Source: Alishewanella agri BL06 (GTDB lineage: Bacteria > Pseudomonadota > Gammaproteobacteria > Enterobacterales > Alteromonadaceae). Taken from it: a DNA stretch of 64,000 nucleotides. The stretch is from positions 248,001 through 312,000 of the forward strand of contig NZ_AKKU01000026.1 of the NCBI RefSeq assembly GCF_000272005.1. The letters run 5' to 3'. Within the stretch, counting starts at the first letter, position 1; each line of letters opens with the position of its first letter. Positions 62,058-64,000 of the stretch are shown one piece after another. The notes beneath the pieces are model-generated. The model ran no database searches. It was not told the DNA's origin and was given only the letters and a program-made list of their open reading frames with translations. Position numbers and translations under genes: made by a program.

Positions 62058-63352
62058 TGGAAATCTCAATTCTGGTTCTGTTGCTGGTCTTTTTCTCACT
62101 GCTACTGCTCAATGTCCCTATTTCGTTCTGTATCGGGTTGGCAACGCTGGCCACCATGTTGATCAGTATCGACTTTATGCCGGCGGTCACGACGATGGCG
62201 CAGCGGATGGCCGGTGGGATTAACAGCTTTGCGTTACTGGCGATTCCGTTTTTTATTTTGTCCGGTTTGATTATGGGGCGCGGCGGCATTGCCAAGCGGC
62301 TGATTGAATGTGCCATGGCATTGATCGGCATGCTGCCGGGCGGCCTGGCACTGGTCAATGTGGTGTCCTGTATGTTCTTTGGCGCCATCTCCGGCTCGGC
62401 GGTAGCCGCCACTTCGGCGATCGGCAGCTTTATGCTGCCAGAGATGAAAAAGCAGGGTTATGACGTTAACTTCAGTGCCGCTGTAACCGCTTCTGCGGCG
62501 ACCACCGGCATGTTAATTCCACCGAGCAATATTCTGATTGTCTATGCCATTGCCAGTGGCGGGGTATCGATTGCCGCGCTCTTTGTGGCCGGCTATTTAC
62601 CCGGCATTTTGCTCGGCGTGTCGCTGATGCTGGTTTGTGCCGGCTATGCAAAGTTAAAAGGTTATCCGGTCGGTGCCCGTTTGCCGCTGAAATTAGTGGC
62701 GCAGAAAGTGGCGGCCGCCTTACCCAGCCTGTTTATGATTTTCCTGGTGATTGGCGGCATTATCGGTGGCATTTTTACCGCCACTGAGGCTGGCGCCATC
62801 GCCGTGATCTATTCGTTGATTCTCGCTGTTGGCCTGTACCGTGAAGTGAAAGTCAGTGAGCTGTCGGGTATTTTAATGAAAGCGGCCGAAACCACGGCCA
62901 TAGTGCTGGCGTTAATTGCGACCTCGTCGGCGATGTCGTGGATCTTGTCTTATGAGCAAATTCCGCAAACCATCAGCGCGGCGATGCTGACCATCAGCGA
63001 GAACCCTTTGTTGATCCTGCTGATGATTAACCTGATTTTATTGATTGTCGGTGCCTTTATGGACATGACGCCGGCGGTGTTGATCTTTACCCCAATCTTT
63101 TTACCGGTGGCGGTTGAGCTGGGTATGAGCCCGCTGCACTTTGGCATTATGATGGTGTTGAATTTGTCGATTGGTCTGGTATCGCCGCCGGTTGGCAGTG
63201 TGCTCTTTGTCAGCTGCGCCATTGCCAAAACGCGGATTGAAGCCATTATCCGGCCGATGTTGCCGCTATATCTGGCAATGTTTGTGGTACTGATGCTGGT
63301 AACCTATATTCCAGCGATCAGCGAGTTTTTACCGGCCCTGTTTGGGTTGTAA
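62057..63352 (+). CDS. TRAP transporter large permease (DctM type)
   Basis: The 431-residue protein has about 12 helices and the DctM blocks MAQRMAGGINSFALLAIPFFIL, GGLALVNVVSCMFFGAISGSAVAATSAIG, TTGMLIPPSNILIVYAIASG, TATEAGAIAVIYSL and GLVSPPVGSVLFV. It moves the substrate across the inner membrane with sodium ions. The ATG overlaps the DctQ stop by one base; earlier in-frame codons lie inside DctQ. Confidence 0.95.
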   Translation: MEISILVLLLVFFSLLLLNVPISFCIGLATLATMLISIDFMPAVTTMAQRMAGGINSFALLAIPFFILSGLIMGRGGIAKRLIECAMALIGMLPGGLALVNVVSCMFFGAISGSAVAATSAIGSFMLPEMKKQGYDVNFSAAVTASAATTGMLIPPSNILIVYAIASGGVSIAALFVAGYLPGILLGVSLMLVCAGYAKLKGYPVGARLPLKLVAQKVAAALPSLFMIFLVIGGIIGGIFTATEAGAIAVIYSLILAVGLYREVKVSELSGILMKAAETTAIVLALIATSSAMSWILSYEQIPQTISAAMLTISENPLLILLMINLILLIVGAFMDMTPAVLIFTPIFLPVAVELGMSPLHFGIMMVLNLSIGLVSPPVGSVLFVSCAIAKTRIEAIIRPMLPLYLAMFVVLMLVTYIPAISEFLPALFGL

Positions 63353-63372
63353 AAAAACCAAGGAGCAATGCG

Positions 63373-64000
63373 ATGGGTAGTTATGTGATCCCCAATCTGG
63401 CTAATGCCTGCCGGGTCTTGGCCCTGGTGGCTGAATCGGAGCAAGGCTTAAGCTTAACCGAGCTGGAGCAACGGCTGGCGGTGCCACGCACGACCACCTT
63501 TCGCATTTTACAGACGCTGTGTCAGCAGCAATTGCTGGAAAAGCAGGGTAAGCGCTATCTGGTAGGCGCGGCGCTGTTTAAGATGAGCTGCCAGCTGGTG
63601 AGTACTTCTAAACTGAGCCGGGAAGCCTTACCTTTCTTGCAGCGCCTGACACTGGCAACCGGCATGAGTGTGCAATTGGTGCTGCCGCACGCCGAAGGGG
63701 CACTGATCACTGAGGTCTGTGATTGCCCAAACCCACTGCGGTTGGCAGCAAGGCCGGGTACGCTGGCCTATTTTAATTGCTCGGCAGCGGGTAAACTATT
63801 TCTGGCGTTTTTACATTTCGATGCACTATCTGAGCTGGCTGCGAAGGGCTTGTTTCGGACACAAACGCCACAAAGTATCGTAAGTTGTGCCGATCTTCGC
63901 TTAGAATTGCAACGTATATTAGGCCGGGGTTATGCAACGGATGATTTAGAATACCATCCGGATGTACGTTGTTTAGCTGCGCCGATCCGTGATGAACGCG
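63373..64000 (+). CDS. IclR-family transcriptional regulator, 3' end outside the window
   Basis: The visible 209 codons hold an N-terminal winged helix (IPNLANACRVLALVAESEQG, LSLTELEQRLAVPRTTTFRI, LQTLCQQQLLEKQGKRYLVG). Most of an IclR effector domain follows (LPFLQRLTLATGMSVQLVLP, TLAYFNCSAAGKLFLAFL, GRGYATDDLEYHPDVRCLAA). The frame runs open to the last base. GGAG lies eight bases before the ATG. KdgR, the pectin regulator of enterobacteria, is an IclR protein, and its position at the end of the kdu-TRAP series suggests a similar role here, with 2-keto-3-deoxygluconate or a related sugar acid as candidate effector. Confidence 0.9.
   Translation, partial: MGSYVIPNLANACRVLALVAESEQGLSLTELEQRLAVPRTTTFRILQTLCQQQLLEKQGKRYLVGAALFKMSCQLVSTSKLSREALPFLQRLTLATGMSVQLVLPHAEGALITEVCDCPNPLRLAARPGTLAYFNCSAAGKLFLAFLHFDALSELAAKGLFRTQTPQSIVSCADLRLELQRILGRGYATDDLEYHPDVRCLAAPIRDER

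Noticed and set aside
61978-62412. 144-codon minus-strand frame across the DctQ/DctM junction
   Set aside because: Antisense to two strongly conserved transporter genes; no start signal and no family.

Overview
The window is a typical chromosomal segment of a gammaproteobacterium. Gene order and protein sequences point to the Alteromonadales/Chromatiaceae group (Rheinheimera, Alishewanella or Arsukibacterium-like). The genus is inferred from resemblance only. Support for the group comes from the order rpsT | murJ-ribF-ileS-lspA-fkpB-ispH, the smpB/tmRNA and ratA-ratB/bamE/recN/nadK/hrcA/grpE blocks, sigma-32 and LexA type promoters, and a plant-polysaccharide (pectin) locus. No rRNA, tRNA, CRISPR array, prophage or complete insertion sequence was seen. 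The only RNA gene is tmRNA, and the only mobile-like sequence is a ~316 bp MITE-like element.

Region by region. 1-15 kb holds small secreted proteins, a diguanylate cyclase, a translationally coupled pair (CoA-transferase fused to a GNAT acetyltransferase, plus an HDAC-type deacetylase), an OmpW porin, a DUF3300 lipoprotein with a 72-bp tandem repeat, an OlsF-like acyltransferase, ghrA, a 37-codon membrane peptide gene, smrA, an M28 peptidase, a single-domain response regulator and a BigR/YgaV-like ArsR regulator. 15.5-23.3 kb is the conserved housekeeping block from rpsT to ispH. 23.3-32.2 kb is a type IV pilus block: a LytS/AlgZ-type kinase and a LytTR/AlgR-type regulator, then two successive sets of minor pilin genes. 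The first set is AT-rich and has an oversized PilX. The second contains what looks like a miniature PilY1 made only of the C-terminal propeller part. 32.3-38.1 kb carries nadE, glnB and an operon of three different photolyase/cryptochrome family genes behind an 18-bp perfect palindrome. 38.2-43.8 kb has a ZrgA/DUF3299/ABC transporter (putative zinc) cluster, DUF1543, a YdjM-like membrane protein and an exosortase-associated type acyltransferase.

44-51 kb holds tmRNA and smpB, ratA-ratB, bamE, recN (double LexA box), nadK, and hrcA-grpE with two well-formed sigma-32 promoters. 51-64 kb is a pectin/rhamnogalacturonan utilisation locus. On the minus strand it has a TonB-dependent receptor, a DUF4861-GH105 lipoprotein, a CE8 pectinesterase and a CE12 rhamnogalacturonan acetylesterase. 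On the plus strand it has kduD, kduI, a three-gene TRAP transporter and an IclR regulator that runs off the window end. The inferred logic is capture at the outer membrane (TonB receptor), de-esterification (CE8, CE12), removal of unsaturated uronic acid (GH105), uptake of the acidic sugar (TRAP), conversion by KduI and KduD to 2-keto-3-deoxygluconate, and control by the IclR protein. The divergent control region carries a pair of CG-centred palindromes and a GTTC/GAAC inverted repeat.
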